Below, piece after piece: positions 33,146 through 44,194 of a stretch of DNA of 64,000 nt (its first letter is position 1; each line of letters begins with the position of its first letter). The position numbers were made by a program, and so were the translations under genes. The notes below the pieces were generated by a model. That model was given only the letters and a program-made list of their open reading frames with translations. It made no database searches and had not been told where the DNA came from. The stretch is from Garcia nutans (lineage: Eukaryota; Streptophyta; Magnoliopsida; Malpighiales; Euphorbiaceae). Location of the stretch: the NCBI GenBank assembly GCA_947685225.1, contig CANTUV010000009.1, positions 9,920,001 to 9,984,000 of the forward strand, written 5' to 3'.

Positions 33146-33184
33146 CCATCACAAAAATAAAATAAGCCATCTATCATATAACAA

Positions 33185-33860
33185 ATCAAATAAAAAATAG
33201 GGTTTAGAACATTAAATAGACAAAATTAGGTTTTGACTTTTAAAAATTAGGGTTTAGGAATTAGGATTTCTAAAGCTAAGGTTTAGGACTTTTGGTTTTT
33301 AGGATTTAGGTTTTGGGAAACAGATTAGGAAATTGGAAAGAACTAACTAATAATTTAGGATTTTTAGAAATTGGAAAAATAGATTAGGGTTTTGGGTAAC
33401 TAGGGTTTTAGAAGTTAGGGTTTGGAAACTAGGGTTTTGGAAGTTTAAGATTTGGAAACTAGGGTTTTAGGAATAAGGTTAGGGAAATTAGATTCATGGA
33501 ACAAGGGTTTAGGAAATTAAAATTCCGGGATTAGGGTTTAAGGTTTTAGTTTATGGTTTAGAAATTTGATTACTGGATTAAGTTTACTAAATAGGTTTAG
33601 AAATTAGGGTTTAAGTTTTTTGAGGCTTAAGGGTTACAAATACGGTTTTGAAAAATAATTTTAGGTCTTTAGAATAAAAGGCTAGGGTTTTGGTTTTAGA
33701 AAAAACACAGTTGGGATTTTGGTATATTAAAAACAGATTTAGGGTTTTTGGTATTTTGAAAGTTGGTTTTATGTTTCTAGTATTAAAGGGTTAGGGTTTT
33801 GGAATTGGGATAAAAACTTAAGATTTTTGTGATCAAAACATGCACGGGTATAGCTTAATT
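33185..33860. repeat. Telo-box-rich stretch of the G1 LTR (AGGGTTT)
   Basis: At least a dozen AGGGTTT motifs (plant telomere repeat is TTTAGGG) with variable spacers such as GGAAACT and AGGAATT, so it is not a true telomere tract. Similar stretches occur in the other LTRs of this family at 18045-18210, 31740-32060 and 54940-55310 (AAACCCTAA orientation on the plus strand in sense LTRs). Confidence 0.75.
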
Positions 33861-34446
33861 ACATAAATTAAATATGTTAACTAATGTTAACTAACATATT
33901 GGAGCTTCATACATATAATATTAGGGTTTGAATATAGCCACTAATGTAATTAAGGTCCAAACTACATTAAATTCAATCTATTACCTACTGGATGAATTTT
34001 AAATTATAAAATATCAATCATAATTAACTTCAACTATATTATGGAACAAAAACACTATAACATTAAACATAGATTGGTCTTAAGGATTCAAACCTGCGTA
34101 TGTTGGTTCCACCAAAGTTAATTAGTTGAAACAAATATGCCTCTACTACTGCATGGATCAACTGTAATTTTTGGCTGGAGGTTGCTTGGTTGTTGCTTCT
34201 ATCTTTAATTATCAGCTGTGCTAATTGTTAATATCTGCTTGATAATTCTTGATGATGGCTTGTTATTTGCAGTTTGATAGTTGATAGTTCCTCCTCCTAT
34301 TTTAATATTAAGCTTCAATATTTTTAGGCAAATCATGTTCAACACAAAACCATAATACACTTGATCCGACGGTTAAAACAAAGTATAATCTTAATTAAAA
34401 AAATTAAACTACCATATGAAAATTACAAAAACCAATTTTAAAGACG

Positions 34447-34639
34447 ATGGCAAATCAGGGATGCCTAATTCGCCATGGTTATCAATTCATGGCAGGTTGG
34501 GACACCCCAATTCACCATGATCCATTGGTCATGGCAAATTAGGACTCCCAATTCACCATAGACCAAGGTTCATGGCGAATTAGGAAGCCAATTCTCTATA
34601 AACCAATGGTCATGGAGAATTGGTGTCCTAATTCATCAT
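34447..34639. repeat. Five-unit palindromic minisatellite, consensus arms ATGGCGAATTAGG
   Basis: Units at 34447-34476, 34489-34518, 34531-34559, 34572-34599 and 34612-34639, period about 41 bp. Each is an inverted repeat of about 13 bp with arms close to ATGGCGAATTAGG and CCTAATTCGCCAT and a 2-4 base loop that differs in every unit. The pair near the loop is A-T in unit 1 and G-C in unit 2. Mismatches are mostly of transition type. Confidence 0.8.
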
Positions 34640-34965
34640 GGTTTGCCTTTTACTCTTCGGTCCAGCTTAATTTTGCATTTACAAAATCAAATCAAACCTG
34701 TTTTAATTTTAAACAATAAATCAAACTAGGTTTAGGACTTTTAAAAATCAAACAAACTTATTTTTAGCCATCTGGTTTATTTAAAGGCTATAAACTAAGT
34801 TTAAGCCTTTAAAAATTGAACCAATTTATTTTAGGTCTTACAAAATCGAAGCGACTTAGTTAAAAGCTATGAACTAGGTTTAAGCTTTTAAAATTAGACC
34901 TAATTTAGCTTGGCCTTATTTAATTTAGGATCGGACTAGCTTATGGCCAAAACTAAGGGTCTACA

Positions 34966-34978
34966 GTTTGCCTCCTGC
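34966..34978 (-). other. G1 polypurine tract
   Basis: GCAGGAGGCAAAC in element sense, immediately before LTR start TGTAGACCC. The gag-only relative has GCAGGGGGCAAAC at 62014-62026 in the same position. Confidence 0.75.
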
Positions 34979-35040
34979 TTGAACGATCTTAAATTTATTC
35001 AGAGAGTGAAAAGAAGCATGACCTTGAGCTAATTTTGGAC

Positions 35041-35665
35041 AAGGATGGGTTCCAGGCCTGGGGTTGGTTTGGGTTCTGGACCCAAAATTGAATTTGGGCT
35101 CTAGACCCAAGGTTTGATTTGGGTTCTAGACTGAAGGTTGGTTTGGGTGATGGACTCGATACTGGATTTAGGTTCTAGACCCGAGGTTGGATTTGGGCTC
35201 TGAACCAAGTGTTGGATTTGGCTTCTAGACCCATATTGAGTTCTGAAATAAAAAAAGATTTGGGTTCTGGGCCCGAGGTGGTTTGGCTTTTGGACCCAAA
35301 TTGAGTTCTATACTAGAAAAAGATTTGGGTTCTGGACCCGGATTGAATTATGGACTCAAAAAGGATTTGGGTTATAGACTCGAGGTGGTTTGGGTTCTGG
35401 ACCCGGATTGAGTTTTGAACTCAAAAAAGATTTGTGTTCTGGACCTGAGGTAGTTTGGGTTCTGGACCCAGATTGAGTTCTGGACTAAAAAAAGATTTGG
35501 GTTCTGGACCCGAGGTGGTTTGGGTTTTAGACTCAGATTAAGTTTTGGACTTAAAAAAGATTTGGGTTCTGGACCCAGATTGAGTTCTGGTCTTGAAAAA
35601 GATTTGAATTTTGGACACGAGCTAGTTTGGGTTCTGAACTCGGATTGGTTTGGATTCTAGACCCT
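35041..35665. repeat. G1 3'UTR tandem array, GGGTTCTGGACCC motif
   Basis: About 18 copies of a GGTTCTGGACCC-like core, arranged in a higher-order unit of about 60-66 bp: core, GAGGTGGTTT, core, GGATTGAGTTCTGGACTCAAAAAAGATTT. The core is an inverted repeat, arms GGGT and ACCC with five-base loop TCTGG. It lies directly upstream of the polypurine tract, the position of the unrelated array at 61181-61925. Confidence 0.85.
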
Positions 35666-36238
35666 AGATACCTGCAAAAATTAATTATAGTCAGTAAAGT
35701 ATTTTACAAAAAAATTAGTTATTTTTTATCATATGTGATACATTTATACTCTTTCCCCCTATGAAGAAAAATATATTTTATTGCTAAAAATATATTTTTA
35801 GACACGCATAATTATCTTTAACTATTTAAAATTTGCTTGTATATAAAAATCAATTACAAGTACTCTATTATTGTAAGGGCATTTAACTTACCCTTTTAAA
35901 ATTATTCGATAAAACATATGTCGTACCTTTCAGATATAGTAATCTTGACTTTAAAGCAAAACAACAGATTTGTACAAATGATCTTACCTCTTGGAAATTG
36001 GGCAAAGTATCAGTGGCATGCTTCTTGTTCTTATCCATAAGTTACAATCCAAAGAAACTACACTATTCTTTTTTTTTTTTACTTTTACTATTCATCCTTT
36101 TTATGAATCATTTTTCTATTTAAACGTTCATATGCTTATAATTCATCATCTTGTGCATTTTAAAATTTTAGTATTCTCTAAAGTCCTTTCTTCTTCATCT
36201 TAAACACATAATATTCATCAATCAATTTTAGCTTACAA
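35666..36238. other. AT-rich stretch without gene
   Basis: Between the tandem array and the PMD-like pseudogene. Contains (T)n runs and the region just upstream of the pseudogene ATG. I see no coding or structural feature. Confidence 0.5.
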
Positions 36239-38440
36239 ATGGAGGATGTACAGCATGCATTAAGGACTGGGTCTCGTTCTGATGCCGAACTGCTAGACCA
36301 TATCTGAGCATATGAAAATGGGACAGTTGCCCTCCTAGCTGGGATGGATCTCCATCGTAGCACAGTTGAATGGTCTGAGGTAGGCATTATTTTACTGTAA
36401 TCTAAATACTTATTTGTACAAAATTAATTAATACATTTTATTGACCAAGAAAATATGCATGAATTTAAAGTTCGACAAGAAAATAAGGGAAAGATGCATA
36501 AATTTACATAATATATATAAATAGATGTATGTACAAATTTTTTTTTTGGTAATACATGAAATTAAATTTATGTAACAAATGCATGAGAAATGATTTGATA
36601 GGAGTGATGCAGCAAAAATATATAAAAAAGAGAAAAAGGTAAATAAGAATTAAAATTTATACATAATTTGAAAATTAATTTAAATAAAGTAAAAAGTAGT
36701 AGAATTCACTTGTCTAACGCACCTGTCTGATTGTAGAGGGTTTATCTGTAATGCCCGTTAGTGGTACAAATGGGCACCACCTCCTGTGAAAACAATGATT
36801 GGGGAATGTGGCTTTGAATGATGGATGGACACCAATCATACTTTTCATCTGCCTATCAGAGAAATGACCATTGATCCGGTCGATTTTGCTACTATAACGG
36901 GCCTGAGGTGCCATGGGGTTCCAGTCCCTTTGACTAATAGTATTTTAACATTGGATGAAATTCAAAGATTGATTGGCATGAAACCTAAGTTTAAGGGACC
37001 GTGTAAGATCAAATACGAACCTATTCAAGAGTACTGGATGAACTACATAAGACCAGTAGAAGGTGAACGAGCTGAGCAGTATACCTAGGTGTTCTTGTTG
37101 TATTTATTGGCATCGACCATTCTATGCAGTACCAAGGTTGCTATCCATCTATTGATGTTATGAGCCCTTGCCAACCTTGAGAGAGTACCATTTTATAATT
37201 AGGGAGAAGCTAATTTATCATAGTCTTGAGAAACTTTGCAGAAGAAAAATATCTTTACTGGCTTCATGGTCATTGTTAAGGTATAAATTTCAACAGTTGA
37301 TGGCTCAAATAATGTGCAGGTCTATATGAGTTTGACTTTTCATTGCTCCTGCTAGTTTGGGTGTATGAGCATGACCTTGTGAGGGTACCTTTACTTGATG
37401 GACCACGAGTTGGATATCCTAGACTAAATTTTTGGCTACCAGGTCACAGGGTAGTATCTGGTAGCCACCATGTGCATGCTCAATGGTATCACCTGAGTTG
37501 TTTAACCTAGGACAAGGTAAGAAATGAAATTAGTTTTTAAAATTTATGAAATGGATAACTTACCCCTTGTATGACTTTGTAGGTGGACATTGCTTGGTGG
37601 AGAGATGATGAGAGGATTGAGTGCATCCCTATCATGAGTGTTGCACTGCCTTTACAAAATTCTCGACGAGTTATTGCAAGACCAATCCTACAAATATCCT
37701 GAGATACACTGTGGACATCACTACCATGCCAGATGATTCTTAGAGGCATGTACAAAATGGATACTAGATTAACCCTCTATTGTTCCCGCCAGATGTATCA
37801 TATACCAAATTTATCCAGGATCAACTTCTGAATTTTGAAGTTTCCATTATTAGGGTTGAGGGTCTTAAAGAATAAAATGAAGAAGAATATGATGAGGAAG
37901 AAGAAGAAGAGTAGAGAGAAAGAGATAGTGAAGATGATGGTGAAGATAATGAGGAGGATGAAGATGAGGGTGAAGGCAAGGGTGATGATGCCACCATCAT
38001 TTCTTTTCAGGTTGATCAAATATGTTCTTTTGCTCATTTAGGATCGCTTTTCGTGGCACTTATTCTTGAATTTTTTGTGGGTGGTCGAGCAATCAAGCGA
38101 TCCTCATTATGATAGGGCCGGTCCATCTCATGTTATTTTGCCTCAGCCATATGTTCCATCCGTAGCGCCCTATACTGATCCATCCTTTAGGCTTCAAGGC
38201 TTTAATCTGAATTACCTAGTTTGGATTTTTTATAGTGATGCATGCTATATGTATGCATGAAGTTCATGAACTTACTTTTTCCTTATTTGGCTCACAACAG
38301 ATGCTCAAAGAATAGAACAGAAATCTGCAAGAAGAACTCGCTGCCATCCGTTGTTGTGCTACTTGTCTTGAAGGACTATACCGTCAGTCAGAATAAAGTT
38401 TTTGAGAATTATGATTTCAAGGCATGAGGGATTTCATTGC
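36239..38440 (+). pseudogene. Plant mobile domain (PMD/aminotransferase-like) pseudogene with introns, antisense to G1
   Basis: Exon 1 (36239-36379) begins MEDVQHALRTGS and contains an in-frame TGA at 36306. A GT-AG intron is likely at 36380-36736. The diagnostic PMD block HTFHLPIREMTIDPVDF...ITGL is at about 36835-36905, with later PMD-like pieces (LLYLLASTI, AWWRDDERIECIPI) and a second probable intron 37517-37582. An acidic run (about 37875-37990), a Pro-rich tail and a possible coiled-coil exon after 38300 follow. Several stops and frameshifts. PMD proteins such as MAIN act in nuclear silencing and genome stability, and PMD ORFs are also found in plant transposons; here it is probably element cargo. 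Confidence 0.6.
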
Positions 38441-39158
38441 TTCTTCTTCTAGGGGCCCTGAATAGACGACCGTGATACATCCCCCCTCTTTCATCCAATG
38501 ACTATTACAAAACCACCTTTCAGAGTGACCAAGACTCAGATATACCACCTCCTCCATCAGGTGATGATTTTTCAGGGCTTTAATCAACCGTGGATTGCCT
38601 CCTTCTTCATAGTGATGAGCTTGTATTATTTTAAAAAACTTATGTTAAATATAATGTACATAAAATAAAGTAATAGCTTATAATGACTTTAATGTACATG
38701 ATAAAATATAATGCTTTGACTTTTCATTTCATTTTTTATGTTGGACATTTTTTTTAGCTTTTTCTTTTGGTTTTTCTGTATCACCTTTTTAACACATAAG
38801 ATGTTTGAATTTGTCATGGACTAGCGATTTAGGTTTACAAAGATGAAATAGATTCGGCACACATTCCACATTTATACCCTTTTCCTTTTCCTTGTGTGCT
38901 ACGATCTTGAACCTTTTTTTTCTATTTAAACTAGTGGCGACCCCAAATCCATAGCAATCCTGGCAATCTACTCATTTAAAATTTTGAACACAAAATAAGT
39001 GCATCATTCTTTCTAGTTAACACCTTTTCTCACAATTTTAGCTACTGTAACATAAGTAAATTTCGTACAGACAATTAAAATAGCTTTGATTACTTTCAAA
39101 CCCTAAAATATTTTGTATAATCAACTCAAACATCTTTAATTCTTTTTAAGCCTTATCA
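38441..39158. other. Spacer between the two antisense pseudogenes
   Basis: AT-rich with no gene seen. AGTGGCGACCCCA at about 38934 resembles the start of the TGGTGACTCCA primer site found at 56074 and could be a scrap of an LTR/leader junction, but the adjoining sequence does not match an LTR. TTTTAGCTACTGTAAC at about 39036 recurs in several LTRs of this family. Confidence 0.35.
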
Positions 39159-40480
39159 ATGACAAAGTTAAATTTAAAGAAGATCAAAGGTTTATTTAAG
39201 ACCATTAAAGCTTCACATTGGGAACTAATATCTTGGTCTCAAATCAATGTCTTAAAGTGCTTGCAAAATATGAAGTTGGATCCTTCTTTCTTACATGCCA
39301 TGGCTTCCTTTTGGGATGTAAAAACTTGGATATTCAAAATAAACAACTTTGAAATATGTCTCTTGATCAAAGAATTTGAAGCCATCCTCGGATACCCGAG
39401 TAATCAATCAATGACATTACCCATATTAACTTTAAGGACACAATAAAAGCTGCATATGATGTTTCAACTTTCAAAACCTGAAGTTCTGCAATTAACCAAA
39501 AGTGAGAAAATCCTACTTGGTCCATTAATCAATTTTTGGATTTCTCATTTGGCTCCGACCAAATCATAGGAATGCATGTTTTGTCTATGTTTGCTTGGTC
39601 AATTCCTGCTTGTTTCTGCTGACGGTGACATCGATCCACAAGTTCTGGATATCATGGACCAAATGGAAGGAGGCTTATTGTCAGTATCTGTGATCTTAAC
39701 CAAAACCCTAGTTGGACTTGACCAATTAAAAATAGAATCTTCGAGGAGGTTGGATGAGAGTCCTTTGCTGTTTCAGGTAATTTGCTAAACCACCATTTTT
39801 AGCTTTTCAATTTAGGCTTTTATTTTTATTGCTTTAACTTTTTCTTAGTCCGCCCTTGCGGCTTTTAAAAACTAGCAAGCCACCCTAATTTTTGTTTTGG
39901 CCGCCCTTGCGGGTTTTCAACCTAATGGGCTTCTTTTTTTATTCTAATTTTTACTAAGACTTCCCATGTGGGTTTTCAACACTAACGAACTGCCCTAATT
40001 TTTACTTAGCTACCCTTTCGGGCTTTCAATCTAACAGGTTTTTTTTTATAATGATTATGGCTATCCTTTGTACAGATCTGGCTACAGGAGTACCTCTGCT
40101 TGTTTTGCACCCCATTTGAAGACTTCACCAAATATCTACCATGACATTATTCTGCTAGAAAATTGCTCCATCCTGCTTTCTCATATGCTAACTAGATCAA
40201 CTGGATTCGCTCGCAAGTTGTGATTAACATCCATTGGCTGGTGCCTTGGTGGAGGATTTTCCATGTCACCATTCGAAACGTATCTGATGTATGTTCCTCT
40301 TACTACTCTTCATCGAGGAACTTATTGTGATCCTCATCGACTTGACTATTAGTATCGTGCCGAGCCTTGAGGTTCTGAGTTTACTCCTGACCTGGACATG
40401 CTTCATCTAACTGAAGCCTTCTTGGATCGACTAAAGCAAAGCTGGCCTGCACGCTACACTTATCGTTCGCCATAGATTTT
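39159..40480 (+). pseudogene. DUF7745-like pseudogene with intron, opposite strand to G1 pol
   Basis: Exon 1 includes an N-terminal part with FLHAMASFWDVKTWIFKIN and EFEAILGYPSNQS, then, after stops, DGDIDPQVLDIMDQMEGG and LLFQ. A GT-AG intron (39777-40075) holds palindromic repeats. Exon 2 starts IWLQEYLCLFCTPF and decays through stops toward DLDMLHLTEAFLDRL-like sequence. The layout (FWD/F.F motif, EEY-like block, GDIDP block, QLLM.WF-like block) matches DUF7745-type ORFs that accompany plant Ty3/gypsy elements; function unknown. A second copy is at 54055-54940. Non-functional. Confidence 0.55.
39840..40062. repeat. Intronic palindromic repeats (copy in 54225-54495)
   Basis: Units of about 60-70 bp contain a small hairpin followed by GGTTTTCAA and CTAATTTTT: CCGC/GCGG around CCTT (twice), CCCA/TGGG around TG, CCC/GGG around TTTC. 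The second DUF7745-like copy has CCC/GGG around TTTC, CCCA/TGGG around TG (twice) and CCC/GGG around TCGC. Related decayed units occur at 40725-40870. Confidence 0.65.
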
Positions 40481-40996
40481 ACACTTGTCAATTTTTAGAA
40501 TAAATAATGTTAGGATGAATAATAATTATAATAAAAGATGTTTTGTTTCCTTTTATAATTTTTCATCATATTTTGCTATTTTGTTATTTATTTTAGCCTA
40601 ATGATTAAATAATTCAAAATAGCATACATAGAACAATTTTAACATAAACTCTATTTTATTAGGTTTGGGGACAACCAAAAACATTAAGCTAGCATACACA
40701 AGATCACTCTTGTCGCCAACTAGCCATTTCAGGTTTTCTAATTGACAATTTTCACTCATTTATCACCAATGTTGTCTATCCTGCCCTTTCAAATTTTCAA
40801 AACTAGTGGGCTACTCTAACATTTTCTTAGCTTGCCCTTTTGAGTTTTCAACCTAGCAAGCCCTTTTTATTATTTCAAATATAGAACCTCTTTAACTTGT
40901 CAATGTGACTGGATCTTTGCTCATGACTTGTTTCACAACATACGACCCTTCCCAGCCAAGTCTAAACTTCCCTCTTAGATAAGGGATATTAGGTTT
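40481..40996. other. Spacer at the 3' end of G1 integrase
   Basis: AT-rich. 40725-40870 holds decayed copies of the GGGTTTTCAACCTAGC repeat seen in the DUF7745-like intron. 40890-40996 probably includes the last, frameshifted part of the integrase region on the minus strand. Nothing else is supported. Confidence 0.4.
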
Positions 40997-41830
40997 TCAC
41001 TGTTTCAATACTAAATCACCGACTTTAAGCTTTCTGATCTTAGCCCTTTTGTTGTAAGCTCGAGCTATTTTTCTTTGGTATAGCTGGTGATGATATAGTT
41101 CCTTCAACCTTCTTTCCTCCAACAAGGCCACTTTTGCATATCTGCTTGCTACCCATTCCATTTTTGGCAATTCAGCTTCCAGTACCACTCTTAACGATTT
41201 CATCTCAATCTCATTTGGTAACACTACTTCCATCCCATTAACCAAGGAAAATGGCGTCATTCCAGTTGGGGTTTGCACACTCATCCTATACCCCTATAAA
41301 GCAAAAGGCAGCATTTCTGACCAATCCCTATACGTCTTGGTCATCTTGGACAGAATTTGCTTAATTATGTTATTTGTTGCTTCTATTGTACCATTAGCCT
41401 TTGGTTTATAGGGAGACGACCGGTGATGGTGGATCTGGTTCTTTGAGAATAAATTCTTAACTACTCCTTGAAACTATACCCAATTGTCCGATATCACATT
41501 GTGCGGGACCCCATTCCTGCAGATAAGATTCTTCTCAATAAACCTAGCCATTTGCCTTGCCCCCAACTTGTTGAAAGACTCAGCTTCAACCCATTTTTAA
41601 AAATAATCAACTGCTACTATGATGAATTGGTGACAGTTTGATACTGTCTGATGTATTTCCCCAATAATGTCAATTCCCCAAGTTGCAAAAGGCCAGGGTG
41701 AAAACATAGAATGCAATTCTTTGGGAGGCATGTGGTTTAAATTTCTATGCATCTGGCATTGTTGACATTTTCTCACAAAATCAATATTGTCTCTTTCCAT
41801 GATTAACCAATAGTAGCCTTGTCAGATTAT
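40997..41830 (-). pseudogene. G1 integrase, broken
   Basis: In element sense: the Cys part of the zinc region (FVRKCQQCQMHRN, about 41770), first catalytic Asp in WGIDIIGEI (about 41660), second in VISDN (about 41490), Glu in NGTIEATNN (about 41385), then a C-terminal part with TGMTPFSLVNGMEVVLP and RKLKVGDLVLK. All three catalytic residues can be found, but in frames separated by stops and shifts. Typical of Tat/Ogre-lineage integrase without chromodomain. Confidence 0.75.
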
Positions 41831-42023
41831 ATTCTTAACCAGGGCCAACCCATTCATATGGGTCCACAACTTTCGACATGTATTTCAGACATGATTTTCT
41901 CAACTTCGAACTTCCTCAAGCATCTTAAGTGCACTCCATCCAGCCATCTTTGATACAAATCCACATGAAAGGTGATGTATTGCAAAGACCATCACCTTAT
42001 GGCGCCTTATGGCTCTTCTTTCT

Positions 42024-42640
42024 TCATTTGTTTGCATTTTTTAGGTACTCTCTACTTTCCAAAAACTGTCTTATGGTGTCATACCGCGCATCATGGTCTA
42101 TGCCAGTTTCCATGACTATTTCATACTTATAACAAGGAATCAGTGAACTGGTCAGAATTAAAGGCTTAATCAATAACTTAAAAGCATCGTCCCATACTGA
42201 AGCCAATGTGGCTAGGGCATCGGCCATATGGTTTTCCTCCCTTAGTAAGTGTATGAATATGCACTCCTTAAAATTCTTTTCCATCATGGTTAAATAATCA
42301 TGGCATGGTTTTAACTTCTCTTCCTTTAACTCTCACTCTTCATTTACTTAGGACACTACTAAAAAAGAATCACTGAAGACCTGCACTTTATCCACTTTCA
42401 TGATCATCAGGGTTTTCAGGCAAAAAATGCACGCTTCATACTCCACCATGCTGTTGTTTTCCCTAAACTTAAACTTCTTAGCTAAAGGGATGAGCTCCCC
42501 TTTGGGCGATTCTAAAGATACCCCCAGACCATAACCTTTTCTGTTTACTGATCCGTCAAAGTACATCTTCCATCCCTGTACCTCTATAGACTCTAAATAT
42601 TCATCAAAAAATTCCAAAACTACTTATTCACTGTCCGACA
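42024..42640 (-). pseudogene. G1 RNase H, broken
   Basis: WKMYFDGSVNRKGYG (catalytic Asp in FDGS), then NSMVEYEACIFCL (Glu in VEYEA), VQVFSDSFLVV (Asp in FSDS), and further on FIHLLREENHMADALATLAS (Asp in the MADALA block). The order is right for a complete RNase H fold with all acidic positions visible. It degrades the RNA of RNA/DNA hybrids during reverse transcription. Stops between 42287 and 42348 and elsewhere break it. The young Tekay element lacks this domain, but G1 is a different lineage. Confidence 0.75.
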
Positions 42641-44194
42641 ATGGCTGTTGGGCCAGGAATTTTGCTACTACTCTACCTTTAATGGTTTCCCTAGTTATAT
42701 ACTTGATCCTAATCTCTTCTAAAATGATCAACCATCTGTCATATTTCCCAATCAATGAAGGTGTTTCCCTAAATACTTCATTGGATCCATCTTAGAAATC
42801 GTTTGCACATTATAAGACTGAAAGTAATGCAGCAACTTCTTAGACGATCAAACTATAGCTATGCATGTCTTTCGATGATACTATACTTGATTTTTTAAGG
42901 TAGGAGCTTTCTACTTAAGTAGTAAATTGCATACTTCTGCTTGGGTGAGCATTGCTCCTATCGATTCTTCTTCTACTGCTAAGTGTAGTAATAAAGGTTT
43001 ACTAGGTCTAGGTGGCTTTAAAACAGGTGGATTTAGCAAGTATTCCTTAATATGCTCAAAGGCCTTTTGACATTTATCATTTCACTTGACTGGTTGATTC
43101 TTTTTAAGCAATTTGAGGATGGGTTCACAGATTGTGATAACTTTTGCTATGAACCTGCTAATGTACTGTAACCTGCCAATAAACCCCGAACTTCCTTCTT
43201 CATCTTAGGGGCCAGTGTATCTCTCTCAATGCCATTTGGACTAATCATATGTCCCAACAAGTTGCCTGAAGTAACCCCAAATACATACTTCTTTGGGTTC
43301 AATCTTAGCTTTTACTTTACTTCTTTTTTCTCTAAATTTCTAAGGTGTTGTTCCCTTGTATCTGACTTAACCATCATATCATCAACATAGACCTTCACTT
43401 TCTTATGCATCATGTCATGGAACAAGGTGGTAGCTATCCTTTAGTAGGTTGCTTCAACATTCTTTAGTCCAAACAACATCACCCTATAGCAAAATAAACC
43501 CCATATAGTGATCAAAGCAGTTTTTACTTTATCCTTTTTGGCCATTAACACCTGATTGTATTCAGAAAATCTATCTATGAATGAGTGTAGCACGCTAGAG
43601 ATTGTACTATCAATAAGTACATCTATATGGGGCAAGGAAAGTCATCTTTAGGGGAAGCCTTGTTCAAGTCTCTATAGTCCATACAAACCCTAATTCTTCC
43701 GTCTTTCTTTGGCACTGGAACTATGTTTGCTAACCAGTCAGGGCAATCTATCACTTTAAGAAATTTGACTTGTATCTGCTTAGTGACTTCTTCTTTGACC
43801 AGTTCTACCAATTCTGACCTTAACTGCCTAAGCTTTTGTTTGACAGGTTTTATGTGAGTGTGGGTAGGAATCAAGTGCTCAGCTATATCTCGATCATCCC
43901 AGGCATATCCTCATAAGACCAAGCAAATATTTCTTCATATATTTTAAATATTTTTTCAAATCTCTCTCTCTCTTCAAGAGTATGGTCGGATGCTATGCTA
44001 ATATTTTTAGGATTGTCGGTTATTCCCAAATTTAAGGATTGTGTGTTAACAGAGTTAATATTAAAAATGCTTATGTAATCACTACTTGAATGTATACAAC
44101 CATTGGGAAAAGCATTAGACAAGTAAACAAAATCAAAATTTATTGCATTCATATTGAAAAAGAAAACATCATCATCCTCATATAAAGCAAACAA
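42641..44194 (-). pseudogene. G1 reverse transcriptase, broken
   Basis: Upstream part: RFEKIFKIYEEIFAWSYEDMPG (about 43890-43960), then KQKLRQLRSELVELVKEEV, WLANIVPVPKKDGR and RVCMDYRDLNKASPKDD (about 43690). Catalytic YVDD is visible at about 43378-43389 (KVYVDDMMV). LNKASPKDD and FAWSYEDMPG are hallmarks of the Tat/Ogre-type RT. Multiple frameshifts separate blocks, and the connection region to RNase H (42641-43370) is degraded. Confidence 0.8.

Larger units (their letters stand above)
20204..34965 (-). mobile_element. 3' LTR of Tat/Ogre-like element G1, split by two later insertions
   Basis: Read on the minus strand, the LTR starts TGTAGACCCTTAGTTTTGG at 34965 next to a polypurine tract and ends ...CTCTCACA at 20204. 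Its pieces are 20204-20676, 30764-30929 and 33151-34965, about 2.4 kb in total. The gaps are the Tekay element (TSD ACATG) and a solo LTR (TSD CCATC). It carries nested hairpin units (20590-20618; 20650-20676 rejoined with 30762-30767; a weaker one at about 30811), a TAGGGTTT-rich stretch and a five-unit palindrome array (34447-34639). 34320-34440 and 34660-34950 are AT-rich without other features. Confidence 0.8.

Noticed and set aside
33185..33860. Interstitial telomere tract
   Set aside because: AGGGTTT motifs are separated by irregular spacers and sit wholly within an LTR, so not a captured telomere.
38930..38960. Primer binding site TGGCGACCCCA marking a further LTR end
   Set aside because: Only about ten bases match and the upstream sequence shows no LTR end similarity; kept as a note in the spacer entry.
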